Assembly (NCBI GenBank): GCA_964533275.1
Contig: CAZHJK010000008.1
Span: 27,819-91,818, forward strand
Reading direction: 5' to 3'
From: CAZHJK01 sp964533275
GTDB lineage: Bacteria; Bacillota; Clostridia; Eubacteriales; Garciellaceae
Length of the DNA stretch: 64,000 nt
A program made the translations under genes and the position numbers. This document shows positions 1-8,672 of this stretch, one piece after another. The first letter of the stretch is position 1; every line of letters begins with the position of its first letter. The notes under the pieces are model-generated. The model saw only the letters and a list, made by a program, of their open reading frames with translations. It searched no databases and was not told the DNA's origin.

Positions 1-242
1 TTCTTATCCACTCCACTAATATTAAATTTTTCCTCTTTAATACTTCCATTATCCTGAATAAGTATATTTATTCTATTTTCAATTGTTTCTAATTTATCAT
101 TACATAATTTTGTTAACTTAATTCCCTCTTCAAATAAATCAATACTATTCTCAAGTGCAATATTACCCTCTTCTAAAGTAACTACAATTTCCTCAAGGCG
201 TTTTAGGTTCTCTTCAAAGGTTTTATTCTTTTTTGTTGTCAT
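1..242 (-). CDS. xseB: exodeoxyribonuclease VII small subunit (partial, 3' end outside window)
   Basis: XseB pairs with XseA to form exonuclease VII, which degrades single-stranded DNA into short oligonucleotides. Eighty codons are visible. The protein opens MTTKKNKTFEENLKRLEEIV and continues with the typical acidic helical hairpin (LEEGNIALENSIDLFEEGIKL). Full-length members are about 70-85 residues, so most of the gene is present, but its stop lies beyond base 1. The ATG at 240-242 overlaps the end of xseA by 20 bases, which indicates translational coupling in the asp23-nusB-folD-xseA-xseB unit. Confidence 0.9.
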   Translation of the reverse strand, partial: MTTKKNKTFEENLKRLEEIVVTLEEGNIALENSIDLFEEGIKLTKLCNDKLETIENRINILIQDNGSIKEEKFNISGVDK

Positions 243-1455
243 TTTTCAAGCCCCCTTTCTTAACATCCTCTATTAAACATTTTATAACACCATCTTTTAA
301 AATAACATTAACATGTTCACCCTTCGATAATCCCTTTACACTCACAATAAAATTATCTTTTTCATCCTTTAAAATGTTAAATCCTCTATTTAATACTGCT
401 TTAGGACTCAAACCAAATAAGTTTTTTAGTATGCCTTGATACTTCTCTTTTTTTATATTAAAGCTTTGTTCCATTTCTCTTTTTAAATTACTATTTAACC
501 AATCTAATTGTTGCTTATATTGATTTATCTGATCATATGGTTTTAAAAATACATTACTTTTTCTTATTCGCTCAATTCTATTTTGTTGTTGTATAAATGT
601 ATTTTCAGTAGCTTTTATCATTCTTTGCTCTATAGACTGTATTGTATATTCTAGGTCCTTCTTAGAAGGAATCACTAGTTCTGCTGCTGCAGAAGGGGTT
701 GCTGCTCTAACATCTGCAACAAAATCTGAAATAGTAAAATCCGTTTCATGACCTACTGCTGAAATAATAGGAATGTTAGAGGAATAAATGCTTCTAGCTA
801 CAACCTCTTCATTAAAAGCCCATAGTTCTTCTATAGAGCCTCCACCTCTACCAGTAATAATAACATCAACATAATTATTGCTATTTAAATAATTAATAGC
901 TTTAGCGATTTGATCCTTTGACTCTATTCCCTGTACCAACACTGGGAAAATAATAATTTCTACATTAGAATTTCTACGATTTATAACAGAAATAATATCT
1001 CTAAGAGCAGCTCCAGTTGGAGATGTTACCACCCCAATTCTTTGGGGTAAAAAAGGTAAAGGTTTTTTAGTTGCCTCATTGAACAAACCTTCTTGCTCTA
1101 GTTTTTTCTTTAATTGCTCATATGCTATATAAAGAGCACCTATTCCTGCTGGTTGCATTTGCTGTACATAAAGTTGGTATTGACCATCTCTTTCATATAA
1201 AGATATATATCCCTTTATAATTACCTTCATGCCATCCTCAGGTATAAATTTTAATAATTTAGCCTGTCCTTTAAACATAACACAGCGCAAACGACTCTTA
1301 TCATCCTTTAACGAAAAATACATATGCCCGGAACTATGATATTTGAAATTAGAAATTTCTCCCTCTACCTGTAAGTTATTTAAAATTATATCTACACTAA
1401 GTAGCTTCTTAATATATTCATTGACCTCACTTACACCAAAAGTTTTTATTCTCAT
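223..1455 (-). CDS. xseA: exodeoxyribonuclease VII large subunit
   Basis: Catalytic subunit of exonuclease VII, a cytoplasmic DNA repair nuclease. The 410 residues are a normal length. An N-terminal OB-fold (about residues 1-110) is followed by the conserved nuclease domain with SPTGAALRDI near residue 145 and GRGGGSIEELWAFNEE near 203, then a long helical C-terminal region. The ATG overlaps the last codons of folD by four bases, and the end overlaps xseB by 20 bases, so the three genes are coupled. Sequence and context agree fully with xseA. Confidence 0.96.
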   Translation of the reverse strand: MRIKTFGVSEVNEYIKKLLSVDIILNNLQVEGEISNFKYHSSGHMYFSLKDDKSRLRCVMFKGQAKLLKFIPEDGMKVIIKGYISLYERDGQYQLYVQQMQPAGIGALYIAYEQLKKKLEQEGLFNEATKKPLPFLPQRIGVVTSPTGAALRDIISVINRRNSNVEIIIFPVLVQGIESKDQIAKAINYLNSNNYVDVIITGRGGGSIEELWAFNEEVVARSIYSSNIPIISAVGHETDFTISDFVADVRAATPSAAAELVIPSKKDLEYTIQSIEQRMIKATENTFIQQQNRIERIRKSNVFLKPYDQINQYKQQLDWLNSNLKREMEQSFNIKKEKYQGILKNLFGLSPKAVLNRGFNILKDEKDNFIVSVKGLSKGEHVNVILKDGVIKCLIEDVKKGGLKNDNKKE

Positions 1456-2297
1456 TTTTTTAAAACAGCTTCCAAAGTATTTTCCAATAGCATTGCAATA
1501 GTCATAGGTCCTACTCCTCCTGGAACTGGAGTTATTTTTTCAACTTTTTCATAGACTGCTTTATAGTCTACATCACCTGTTAACTTATTATTAAGCTTAG
1601 TAGTCCCAGCATCTATAATAATTGCACCCTCTTGTATCATTTCCTTAGTTAAAAAATTGGCTTTTCCTATAGCAGCTACAATAATGTCTGCTTTCTTAGT
1701 ATATAAAGATAGACTTTTTGTTTTTGAGTGGCAAAGGGTTACAGTTGCATTTTCATGAAGAAGAAGTGTAGCAACAGGTTTGCCAACAATATCACTTCTT
1801 CCAATAACAACTGCATTTTTACCTTCTATTGTTATATCGTAATGTTTCATTAGCTTTATAATACCCTTTGGTGTACAGGGAATAAAGCTTGGTTGTTTTA
1901 GAAAGAGCTTACCTAGATTTATTGGGCTAAAGCCATCTACATCTTTATCAGGATCTATTCTTTCATTAATTATTTTTTCATCAATATGTTTAGGCAATGG
2001 TAATTGTACAAGTATACCATGAATTTTTGTATTATTATTAAGATCATCAATTAAAGATAGTAATTGCACCTGGCTAATATTTTCATTTAATTTATGAACC
2101 TCGGAATAAAACCCTGCTTCTACACATGCTTTTTCCTTCATATTTACATATGAGGCAGAAGCTGGATCATCTCCTACCATAACTACCGCTAATCCTGGTG
2201 TAATATCTTGGTCATATTTTAGATCATTAACTTTTTTTTTGATTTCTTCTCTTATTTGTTTTGCAAGTTTTTTTCCATCTAAAATCTTATCTATCAT
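1452..2297 (-). CDS. folD: bifunctional methylenetetrahydrofolate dehydrogenase/cyclohydrolase
   Basis: FolD interconverts 5,10-methylene-, methenyl- and 10-formyl-tetrahydrofolate in one-carbon metabolism. The 281 residues carry the family signatures. SYVNMKEKAC near residue 50 contains the catalytic lysine. VQLPLPKHI and DVDGFSP line the folate site. VVIGRSDIVGKPVA is the NADP-binding loop, and PVPGGVGPMTIAMLLENT is near the C terminus. The start has a clear AGGAGG seven bases upstream. It lies between nusB and xseA, the usual Firmicutes order. Confidence 0.97.
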   Translation of the reverse strand: MIDKILDGKKLAKQIREEIKKKVNDLKYDQDITPGLAVVMVGDDPASASYVNMKEKACVEAGFYSEVHKLNENISQVQLLSLIDDLNNNTKIHGILVQLPLPKHIDEKIINERIDPDKDVDGFSPINLGKLFLKQPSFIPCTPKGIIKLMKHYDITIEGKNAVVIGRSDIVGKPVATLLLHENATVTLCHSKTKSLSLYTKKADIIVAAIGKANFLTKEMIQEGAIIIDAGTTKLNNKLTGDVDYKAVYEKVEKITPVPGGVGPMTIAMLLENTLEAVLKK

Positions 2298-2326
2298 TAT
2301 TTATCCTCCTAGTATTATTAATCCTT

Positions 2327-2728
2327 TCATTGACTTTCATGGGAAATAGCATCTAGTACACCATTAATAAATTTTCTAGATTCTACCTCAGTATATTTTT
2401 TAGCAAGTTCCACTGCTTCGTTTATGGACACATTTGTTGGAATTTCATCCTCAAACATAATCTCATAGCATGCTAATCTTAGTATCGCTAAATCTATCTT
2501 GCTCAATCTCTCTATAGACCAACCCTTTAAATTTTTTATAATTTTTTCATCCACAATCTTTAGATTTTTTATAAAACAATCTAAAAAATTTTCCGAAAAT
2601 ACTTTATCTGATTTAGAAAGTGGTTGATCATTTAAATATTTAAAAGCATATTTTTTAAATTCATCCCTTTGAAAATCATGTTGGAAAATAATCTGTAAAA
2701 TTATTTCTCTTACCTTCCGTCTACTCAA
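2327..2728 (-). CDS. nusB: transcription antitermination factor NusB
   Basis: NusB binds boxA RNA with S10 and promotes antitermination, mainly in rRNA operons. It is a 133-residue all-helical protein beginning MSRRKVREIILQIIFQHDFQ and including the C-terminal NEAVELAKKYTEVESRKFINGVLD motif typical of NusB. The start codon is TTG, placed seven bases after a strong AAGGAGG. It has its own promoter candidate at 2775-2803 downstream of a terminator that ends the asp23 transcript, and is followed by folD 29 bases on. Confidence 0.95.
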   Translation of the reverse strand: MSRRKVREIILQIIFQHDFQRDEFKKYAFKYLNDQPLSKSDKVFSENFLDCFIKNLKIVDEKIIKNLKGWSIERLSKIDLAILRLACYEIMFEDEIPTNVSINEAVELAKKYTEVESRKFINGVLDAISHESQ

Positions 2729-2774
2729 ATATATTTCCTCCTTAGTCTTTTTTATATTTTATCCCTTATATGTA

Positions 2775-2803
2775 TGTATATTCTATGTGATGTTATAAGT
2801 CAA
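2775..2803 (-). promoter_or_regulatory. sigma-A promoter candidate for nusB-folD-xseAB
   Basis: TTGACT, 17 bases, TATACA, oriented towards nusB and about 45 bases from its TTG start. It begins just past the terminator hairpin at 2806-2832. Confidence 0.6.
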
Positions 2804-2805
2804 AT

Positions 2806-2832
2806 AAACCCTCTGATTAAATCAGAGGGTTT
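2806..2832 (-). terminator. intrinsic terminator after asp23
   Basis: A 12-base-pair stem built on AAACCCTCTGAT and its complement with a very short loop, followed on the minus strand by a moderately T-rich stretch. It lies 13 bases after the asp23 stop. Confidence 0.7.
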
Positions 2833-2844
2833 AATATAGTCTTT

Positions 2845-3276
2845 TTACTTTTTTTCATTATGTTCTTCCTGCTCATCACCCTGTGGACTATCCTTTTCAA
2901 AGTTAACTCCTTGTACATGTATGTTAACTTGAGTTACCTTTAATCCTGCCATGGCTTCAATTGATTTCTTTACATTTTCCTGTACTTCCCAAGCAACATC
3001 AGGAATGCGTACACCATAATTTACAACTAGGAAAATATCGATTTTTACCTCGCCCTCTTTTGTATCAACTTTTATTCCCTTACCTAATGGTTTTTTCCCA
3101 AATTTTTCAACAATACCACCTGCGATGCCACTACTCATTGCTGTAACACCCGTTACCTCTGAAGCCGCAATGTTTGCAATTGTACTTAATACATCATTAG
3201 CAATATTTAAATTTCCTATTTCAATATTTTCTGCTTCATTATGTACATCTTTTTCTAATAGTTTCTCCTTATCCAA
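2845..3276 (-). CDS. Asp23/Gls24 family envelope stress response protein
   Basis: Asp23/Gls24 (DUF322) proteins are abundant, membrane-associated proteins linked to envelope stress in Firmicutes. Their exact activity is not known. The domain runs from about residue 15 to 125 (GNLNIANDVLSTIANIAASEVTGV ... VNIHVQG), followed by an acidic tail. The longest frame starts at a GTG fused to the ribosome site. A TTG three codons later sits eight bases after GGAGG and is the better start (143 residues). It stands between spoIIIAH and nusB, the standard clostridial position for this gene. Confidence 0.9.
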   Translation of the reverse strand: MDKEKLLEKDVHNEAENIEIGNLNIANDVLSTIANIAASEVTGVTAMSSGIAGGIVEKFGKKPLGKGIKVDTKEGEVKIDIFLVVNYGVRIPDVAWEVQENVKKSIEAMAGLKVTQVNIHVQGVNFEKDSPQGDEQEEHNEKK

Positions 3277-3307
3277 AAAGTTCACCTCCGGTTGGTTAAC
3301 TATCTAT

Positions 3308-3336
3308 AGTATACCAGAATAAGCATTGATAAACAA
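3308..3336 (-). promoter_or_regulatory. sigma-A promoter candidate for asp23
   Basis: TTGTTT, 17 bases, TATACT, with an extended -10 (TGG before TATACT). It lies between the end of spoIIIAH and the start of asp23, so asp23 can be expressed in growing cells independently of the sporulation operon upstream. Confidence 0.6.
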
Positions 3337-3338
3337 TG

Positions 3339-3887
3339 TTAATTTGTTGTAGCAATACTTATTTTATCTAATGAAACCCCTGTTTCTTTAAATATTATAT
3401 CTTGGATTTGTGCTGCGTGTGCAGCAGATAAATCTTCTGAATCAACAATAGCATTTACATAACCATCATGAATAAACACTATAATATCATCAAATCCCTT
3501 TGCTCTTATTAAATTTTCAATAACCATTTCCTTTTCACTTAACTTCACAAGGTTTATCATCTCATTTTGAGCTTCTCCCCTGGTTTCTGTATCTGTATCT
3601 TTATTAACAACAATGTTCTCTAATAAAGCAATATGCTGACTCCTATTTTTATCTCTTTCTAATCGATATTCAATGAAAAATTCCTTTGATATTTTTTTGC
3701 TATCAACCATTATTTCTTCTTCCGTTTTTCCTTCTACTAATTTTGAATTGATTGGTCCATCATTATCTATTACATCGCTTTCAGCTACTTCATCATCCTT
3801 AAGTACATAATTATAATTTAGAATTCCCACAACAAATAATAATACTATCAAAGAAACTATTACAAAAGGTCTTTTCTTTATCATCAT
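3339..3887 (-). CDS. spoIIIAH: stage III sporulation protein AH
   Basis: SpoIIIAH is made in the mother cell and docks with forespore SpoIIQ to build the intercellular channel needed for sigma-G activity. The protein has 182 residues, a single N-terminal membrane helix (residues about 8-28) and an extracytoplasmic region ending in the YscJ/FliF-like ring domain (VIENLIRAKGFDDIIVFIHDGYVNAIVD). The start chosen is the first ATG eight bases after AGGAG. A longer GTG-initiated frame would use part of the ribosome site. It is the last gene of the eight-gene operon. Confidence 0.94.
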   Translation of the reverse strand: MMIKKRPFVIVSLIVLLFVVGILNYNYVLKDDEVAESDVIDNDGPINSKLVEGKTEEEIMVDSKKISKEFFIEYRLERDKNRSQHIALLENIVVNKDTDTETRGEAQNEMINLVKLSEKEMVIENLIRAKGFDDIIVFIHDGYVNAIVDSEDLSAAHAAQIQDIIFKETGVSLDKISIATTN

Positions 3888-3909
3888 ATAAATCACTCCT
3901 TTCTAAGAA

Positions 3910-4491
3910 TTAATTTTTTCTAGCATATATGACAACTTTATACGAAGGTAAATCTAATGCTGTTTGTACTGCTTGATCCAATCGATATTTTATATCTGGA
4001 TTATGAGCTCCCTGAGCTACTACCATAACACCCTTTATTTCTGGTCTGTTTTCCCTAGTTACAAAAGGTGTGTTCCCTCCATTTTCATTTACCATAACCG
4101 CTGTTTCAGTTAAGTTTTTTTGATCCGTAATTCTTTGCCCTCCCTGATTATCCTTTTCTTGAGTAACATTTTGAGATTCTGTTGTACTGTATGCAATTTC
4201 CGCTTCACTTTCATTGGCAATGGTAATCATAACATCTACCTTACCTACCCCCTCTATAGCTCCTAATATTTCTTCTAGCTCTAATTTAATCTTTTTTTCA
4301 TAATCCATATCTTTTGATATTTCAGAAAAGCTTTCTTGAAGCTGAGGTTCCTCCTCATCTGAATTATCAAAGAAAAATGAACCTGCTAATATTAAAGCAA
4401 CTCCTATTAACCCGATAATTATAAGATTATGAATTTTTCTATTTATATTATCACTTTGTATTTTAGAAAGAAATTCTTTTACTTTTGTCAT
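3910..4491 (-). CDS. spoIIIAG: stage III sporulation protein AG
   Basis: SpoIIIAG forms a large ring in the intermembrane space of the developing spore as part of the SpoIIIA-SpoIIQ channel. The 193 residues show one membrane helix (about 22-42), an acidic linker, and a ring-building domain (LEEILGAIEGVGKVDVMITIANES ... EIKGVMVVAQGAHNPDIKYRLDQAVQTAL). The start has GGAGG upstream and overlaps the spoIIIAF stop by one base. Confidence 0.94.
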   Translation of the reverse strand: MTKVKEFLSKIQSDNINRKIHNLIIIGLIGVALILAGSFFFDNSDEEEPQLQESFSEISKDMDYEKKIKLELEEILGAIEGVGKVDVMITIANESEAEIAYSTTESQNVTQEKDNQGGQRITDQKNLTETAVMVNENGGNTPFVTRENRPEIKGVMVVAQGAHNPDIKYRLDQAVQTALDLPSYKVVIYARKN

Positions 4492-5177
4492 TATTGTTCC
4501 TCCTCTCCCATATTATTCCTTTGTTTATTAATAGATATATTCTGTGAGGGAACATTATAGAAGTCTAAAAAATATTCTTTTATTTCTCTTTCCTTATCCT
4601 GGGTAATGATGAAAAAATCTTCGCTTTCATCTTCATCTTGTTCCTCATTCAATTCTCCGATTTCAATCTTTTCAATAGGTTTAATTTCATTTGCTTTACT
4701 TTCTTCAGTTTCATTGTCTTCATTGTTACTGTCTTGGCTTTCTTTTTCATTTAAATATAGATACACTTCCTTTATACTGCCAAAATCTTCATTATTTGGG
4801 TCCTCATATATCTCTATCTCAACATCTGCACTTACTCCCTCTATGTTATTCTCTATTTGATTTTTTATTTGGTTTTCAACTTTTTCTTTAAAAATTCGTA
4901 TAGTCATATCATTTTGTTTACCTTCTAAAATCAAGTTTTTGCTCTTAATATCTATTTGATCTATATCAACAAAACTTTTTGCTACAGCATCCTGTAAATT
5001 TAGATTATTGTTTATTAATCTAGTAATAGGTGTTAATATAACAACCATTACTAACAAACCAGCTACTACCTTTACATATTTCCTCATGGAATTGTTTGGT
5101 AATAGTATTTCAAGAAAAACTATAAAAAATATAATATATATAATATTTTTAACCCAACCACTTAGAAAATCAATCAT
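4491..5177 (-). CDS. spoIIIAF: stage III sporulation protein AF
   Basis: Membrane component of the SpoIIIA channel. Two N-terminal membrane helices (about residues 8-25 and 35-52, LSGWVKNIIYIIFFIVFLEI and VVAGLLVMVVILTPIT) match the SpoIIIAF family signature. They are followed by a long, strongly acidic extracytoplasmic part that is low in complexity near residues 150-195. The length is 228 residues. AGGTGA lies four bases before the ATG. It is tightly packed between spoIIIAE and spoIIIAG. Confidence 0.93.
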   Translation of the reverse strand: MIDFLSGWVKNIIYIIFFIVFLEILLPNNSMRKYVKVVAGLLVMVVILTPITRLINNNLNLQDAVAKSFVDIDQIDIKSKNLILEGKQNDMTIRIFKEKVENQIKNQIENNIEGVSADVEIEIYEDPNNEDFGSIKEVYLYLNEKESQDSNNEDNETEESKANEIKPIEKIEIGELNEEQDEDESEDFFIITQDKEREIKEYFLDFYNVPSQNISINKQRNNMGEEEQ

Positions 5178-5185
5178 ATTCTCAC

Positions 5186-6370
5186 CTACCTCATCATAAC
5201 TGTGACATTACCTGTACCTATAATAATTGTTACAACCATGAAAAACATAATTGCCACTGAAATAACAGCTGCCATAACTAAAATTAAAGATTTTGCCATA
5301 TCATTTAAGCTATTTACAATTCTTCCATCTGCAACAGGTTCAATAATAGCACTTGATAATTTGTATATTAAAATAAGTGCAAATATCTTTACTATGGGAA
5401 ATAATATCATTATAAATAAGAAAATTAATCCAATTGCACCTATTGCATTTTTTATTAATAAAGAACAACCAATTATAGTATCTATTGCATCGGATAAAAA
5501 CCCTCCTATAATAGGTATTAAATTATCTACTGCGTATTTAGCTGTCCTTGCAGTAACACCATCAAAAGAAGAGGCTGCAACTCCTTGTATTGCCATTACA
5601 CCTAAAAATATTGTAAATACAAAACCCAATAACACAATTGAAATTTGTTTAATTAAACCTGCTAATTTTGAAATCTGTATTTTTTCACTTATGTAATTTA
5701 CAAGATGTAAAATAGCTCCAAAAAAAATTAGAGGCAAAATGATGTTTTTGACAAATGTGCTAAGCATACTCACAGTGAGGGTTATTAAAGGTTGAAATAA
5801 TGCTGCAGAAACTAAAGCACCCATAGATGTTAATAGAATAATAATTGTAGGTAATAGCGCATGCATAAAGGTTACCATGTTATCTATGGAATCCACACCA
5901 ACCTTAATAGCTGTTGCAAAGCTTTGTATGGCTATTCCTAAAATAACAAAGTATACTACATTATAAGCCAATTCACCTACTGCTTTGCTTTCAAATGAAT
6001 TTTGAAGATTTTGTAAAATTGCACATATAATAGAAAGTAGAATAATTCTTGCCAATAGTCCAGAATTATTGATTAACTCATTAAATAAATATCTACCTAT
6101 TCCTATAAAAAAATCCTTTATGCTAAGATTAAATTCTCCCTTGGTAATAGAAGACATCAAATCCTTAAGATTAAGCTTAGGAAGATATTCTCCAATCTCG
6201 TTATTTATTTCTCCAATTATACTTTCTAGATCATATGTATCTATCTGCTCTAATATTTCTTCAACCAATACTCCAGTATCTACTTTCTCTTCCTGTTCAT
6301 CTTCCTGTGCTAATGCTGTTGCTGGTATAAATAACAATATAATCAAAAAAGCAAATATGATTTTTCTCAT
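5186..6370 (-). CDS. spoIIIAE: stage III sporulation protein AE
   Basis: Polytopic membrane protein of the SpoIIIA channel. The 394 residues begin with a signal-like segment ending TALAQ, then a short acidic soluble part, then about seven membrane helices from residue 95 onwards, with loop motifs such as SSFDGVTARTAKYAVDNLIPIIGG that are conserved in the family. The spacing to spoIIIAF (8 bases) and spoIIIAD (13 bases) indicates one transcript. Confidence 0.95.
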   Translation of the reverse strand: MRKIIFAFLIILLFIPATALAQEDEQEEKVDTGVLVEEILEQIDTYDLESIIGEINNEIGEYLPKLNLKDLMSSITKGEFNLSIKDFFIGIGRYLFNELINNSGLLARIILLSIICAILQNLQNSFESKAVGELAYNVVYFVILGIAIQSFATAIKVGVDSIDNMVTFMHALLPTIIILLTSMGALVSAALFQPLITLTVSMLSTFVKNIILPLIFFGAILHLVNYISEKIQISKLAGLIKQISIVLLGFVFTIFLGVMAIQGVAASSFDGVTARTAKYAVDNLIPIIGGFLSDAIDTIIGCSLLIKNAIGAIGLIFLFIMILFPIVKIFALILIYKLSSAIIEPVADGRIVNSLNDMAKSLILVMAAVISVAIMFFMVVTIIIGTGNVTVMMR

Positions 6371-6383
6371 GTTATTCTCCCAT

Positions 6384-6770
6384 CTATGGTATTATTTTTA
6401 TTATTAAATCCAGTAAAGCCATTAAAATAGGAATAGCTAAAATCATTATTAATATTTTACCTCCGAATTCTATTTTACTGGCTATTGACCCTTCTCCCGC
6501 ATCTCTGCAGACCTGTGCCCCAAATTCTGTAAGATATGCTATGCCAATTATTTTAAATATTGTAGTAAGATATAAAATATCAATATTCATTTTTGATGAT
6601 AAGGTTTGAAAAACTTCTAAAACCGCTTGAATTTTACTAATCATTAACAAAAATATTATTATCCCTGCTAATAATCCTATTATCATGGAAAATTCAGGTC
6701 GTTCATCCTTTAATATAACTGCTAAAATCGAAGCAATTAAACCTATTGAAACAATTTGGATAATTTCCAT
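6384..6770 (-). CDS. spoIIIAD: stage III sporulation protein AD
   Basis: Small membrane protein of the SpoIIIA channel, 128 residues with four hydrophobic segments. It contains AYLTEFGAQVCRDAGEGSIASKIEFGGK, a stretch highly conserved in the SpoIIIAC/AD family. The ATG eight bases after AGGAG is preferred over a GTG three codons earlier that overlaps the ribosome site. It follows spoIIIAC by 11 bases. Confidence 0.94.
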   Translation of the reverse strand: MEIIQIVSIGLIASILAVILKDERPEFSMIIGLLAGIIIFLLMISKIQAVLEVFQTLSSKMNIDILYLTTIFKIIGIAYLTEFGAQVCRDAGEGSIASKIEFGGKILIMILAIPILMALLDLIIKIIP

Positions 6771-6781
6771 ATACAGCACTC

Positions 6782-6979
6782 CTAATATAATTGAAATATA
6801 GTTCTCACTGATTCGAATAATCTTCCAATCATTTCAATTACCATCATCAATACTACAACAATTCCTGTCAAAGTAACCATTGTTGCCATCTCTTCTCTCT
6901 CTGTCTTCTTTAAAACTTGATTTAATACAGCAACAACGATTCCAATCCCAGCAATCTTAAATATCATACCAACATCCAT
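6782..6979 (-). CDS. spoIIIAC: stage III sporulation protein AC
   Basis: Smallest channel component, 65 residues with two membrane helices. The sequence MDVGMIFKIAGIGIVVAVLN is the typical SpoIIIAC opening, so the ATG at 6977-6979 is chosen over an upstream start that would add MRRRGTI. AAGGAG lies ten bases upstream. It is homologous to the first half of SpoIIIAD and is always its neighbour. Confidence 0.94.
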   Translation of the reverse strand: MDVGMIFKIAGIGIVVAVLNQVLKKTEREEMATMVTLTGIVVVLMMVIEMIGRLFESVRTIFQLY

Positions 6980-7010
6980 TATTGTCCCTCTCCTTCTCAT
7001 GTAAATCTTT

Positions 7011-7529
7011 TTATAATAATATAATTACAATGGCAAGGCCTAATAGTATTCCTAAATTTCTAAATAACTTCTCATTTTTTATATAATCCTTTTCTGCATG
7101 TTCCTCTAATTTCATTAATTGACTTTGAACAAGTTTAGCATTTTTTACCTGACTTTGCCGATCAGTAGTTCCTAAAATACTACCGAAGAAATTTATTGTT
7201 TCTAAGTCCTCTTTTGTAAAACATGTATATTCCTTTCGTCTTTCAAAAGCATTTTTCCAAATATCTCCTAAGCTTTCACCCTCTCTTTTCTTTAGTTTTT
7301 TAGCAATATCATCGTATATTTTACATAAGGGCTGTCGTGCCTGTTTAGATATCTTTTCCATCACCTCTATAATAGGAGTAGCAGTATAAAATATTTCTGT
7401 TTCAATAATCTGAAAGTTACCTCTTATATCCTTCAATTGTTTAACTCTTATTTTATATTTATTAGCTACTAAAAGTCCTACTAGAGTACTAGACACTAAA
7501 ATAATTACACTACCTAAAATCTTATACAA
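7011..7529 (-). CDS. spoIIIAB: stage III sporulation protein AB
   Basis: SpoIIIAB resembles GspF-type secretion proteins and is thought to couple the SpoIIIAA ATPase to the membrane channel. The 172 residues have a membrane helix at each end (about 4-22 and 153-171) and a helical cytoplasmic middle. The start is TTG five or six bases after GGAGGGG. It lies between spoIIIAA and spoIIIAC. Confidence 0.92.
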   Translation of the reverse strand: MYKILGSVIILVSSTLVGLLVANKYKIRVKQLKDIRGNFQIIETEIFYTATPIIEVMEKISKQARQPLCKIYDDIAKKLKKREGESLGDIWKNAFERRKEYTCFTKEDLETINFFGSILGTTDRQSQVKNAKLVQSQLMKLEEHAEKDYIKNEKLFRNLGILLGLAIVIILL

Positions 7530-7563
7530 AATTTCCCCTCCTTATCATAAGTTTTATTTATTA

Positions 7564-8562
7564 TTAATTAAATATATTCTTAAGGGTTTTACCATTTATT
7601 ATTTTTTCTATAGTGCCAGCACCTTTTCTGCTACTTAAAATGATCAGTCTCTCAAAAACCTTATTATTTATTAAATCTCTTAATACAGGTTTTCTAGAAA
7701 CTTCCTCTATGCTGCTGCCGTGGACAGTTGTAATAATTTTTATTCCTGCATTTAGAGCTTCTTCTATGGCTAACATATCTTCTTTACTTCCAATCTCATC
7801 AGTTGCAATAATACGAGGTGACATTGAACGAATTAGCATAATCATACCCTTTGCCTTTGGGCAAGCATCTAAAACATCTGTGCGTATTCCAATTTCATTC
7901 TGGGGTACCCCTTTAAAACATCCAGCTAATTCTGACCGCTCATCCACAACACCAACCTTATATCCCCTTAACCCTTTATTTATATCACCATTACTTATCT
8001 GTCTAATTAGATCCCTTAGTAAAGTTGTTTTCCCACATTGGGGTGGTGATATAATTAATGTATGTAAGATCTCTCCTCTATCTTTTATATAGGGAATTAC
8101 AATATTTGCTGCTCCTTTTATTTCTCTTGAAATTCTAAAATTAAAACCAGAAATATATTTAAGGGTCTTTATTTCACCATCCTCTAAAACTCCCTTACCA
8201 GTAAATCCTACTCGATGTCCGCCCTTTAAAGTTATATATCCATTCCTTAATTCTTCCTCTATGGCATAGATAGAATAATCACTTATTAATTGAAGAATAT
8301 TTAATGTATCCTGCCTATTAACAAAATAGGCATCATTAATAGAAGAGGTTATATTACCATCTACCTTTAACAAATAATCCCTATTGTTTAGGGTAATCAT
8401 TAAGGGTCTATTTTCTCTAATGCGTATTTCTTCTACAGCATTTAGATACCCTGGATCTACTCTTTTTATGACTTCTCTTATATTAGTTGATAAAGATGGT
8501 AAAATAATATTGTAAATACTCATAATAGTTGCATTTTTTTTTCTTTGGTTTTGAATATTCAT
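7564..8562 (-). CDS. spoIIIAA: stage III sporulation protein AA (secretion-type ATPase)
   Basis: SpoIIIAA is the ATPase thought to power the SpoIIIA channel and is related to secretion ATPases. The 332 residues carry a Walker A loop (SPPQCGKTTLLRDL near residue 170), the following GVVDERSELAG, and a Walker B-like region near IIATDEIG. The start used has GAGGG eight bases upstream. An internal ATG at codon 14 lacks a ribosome site. It is the first gene of the operon. The gap to the terminator at 8627 should contain a sigma-E promoter, but no convincing match was recognised. Confidence 0.94.
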   Translation of the reverse strand: MNIQNQRKKNATIMSIYNIILPSLSTNIREVIKRVDPGYLNAVEEIRIRENRPLMITLNNRDYLLKVDGNITSSINDAYFVNRQDTLNILQLISDYSIYAIEEELRNGYITLKGGHRVGFTGKGVLEDGEIKTLKYISGFNFRISREIKGAANIVIPYIKDRGEILHTLIISPPQCGKTTLLRDLIRQISNGDINKGLRGYKVGVVDERSELAGCFKGVPQNEIGIRTDVLDACPKAKGMIMLIRSMSPRIIATDEIGSKEDMLAIEEALNAGIKIITTVHGSSIEEVSRKPVLRDLINNKVFERLIILSSRKGAGTIEKIINGKTLKNIFN

Positions 8563-8626
8563 ATAAGTTGTCCCTCACTTTCCTTTATTAATACTATTTA
8601 TAATTTTCTTAATTTATGAATGAAAA

Positions 8627-8657
8627 CAAAAAAAAAGAACCGATTATTATCGGTCCT
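8627..8657 (-). terminator. intrinsic terminator after the CD1247-type gene
   Basis: A nine-base-pair stem (AGGACCGAT with its partner) and a four-base loop, followed on the minus strand by nine T residues. It separates the zinc-ribbon gene from the spoIIIA operon. Confidence 0.88.
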
Positions 8658-8672
8658 CTAAACATTCCTTAT

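Noticed and set aside
8563..8626. Sigma-E promoter for spoIIIA
   Set aside because: A TTCATAAA element is present, but no acceptable -10 lies at the right distance, so no specific site is claimed.
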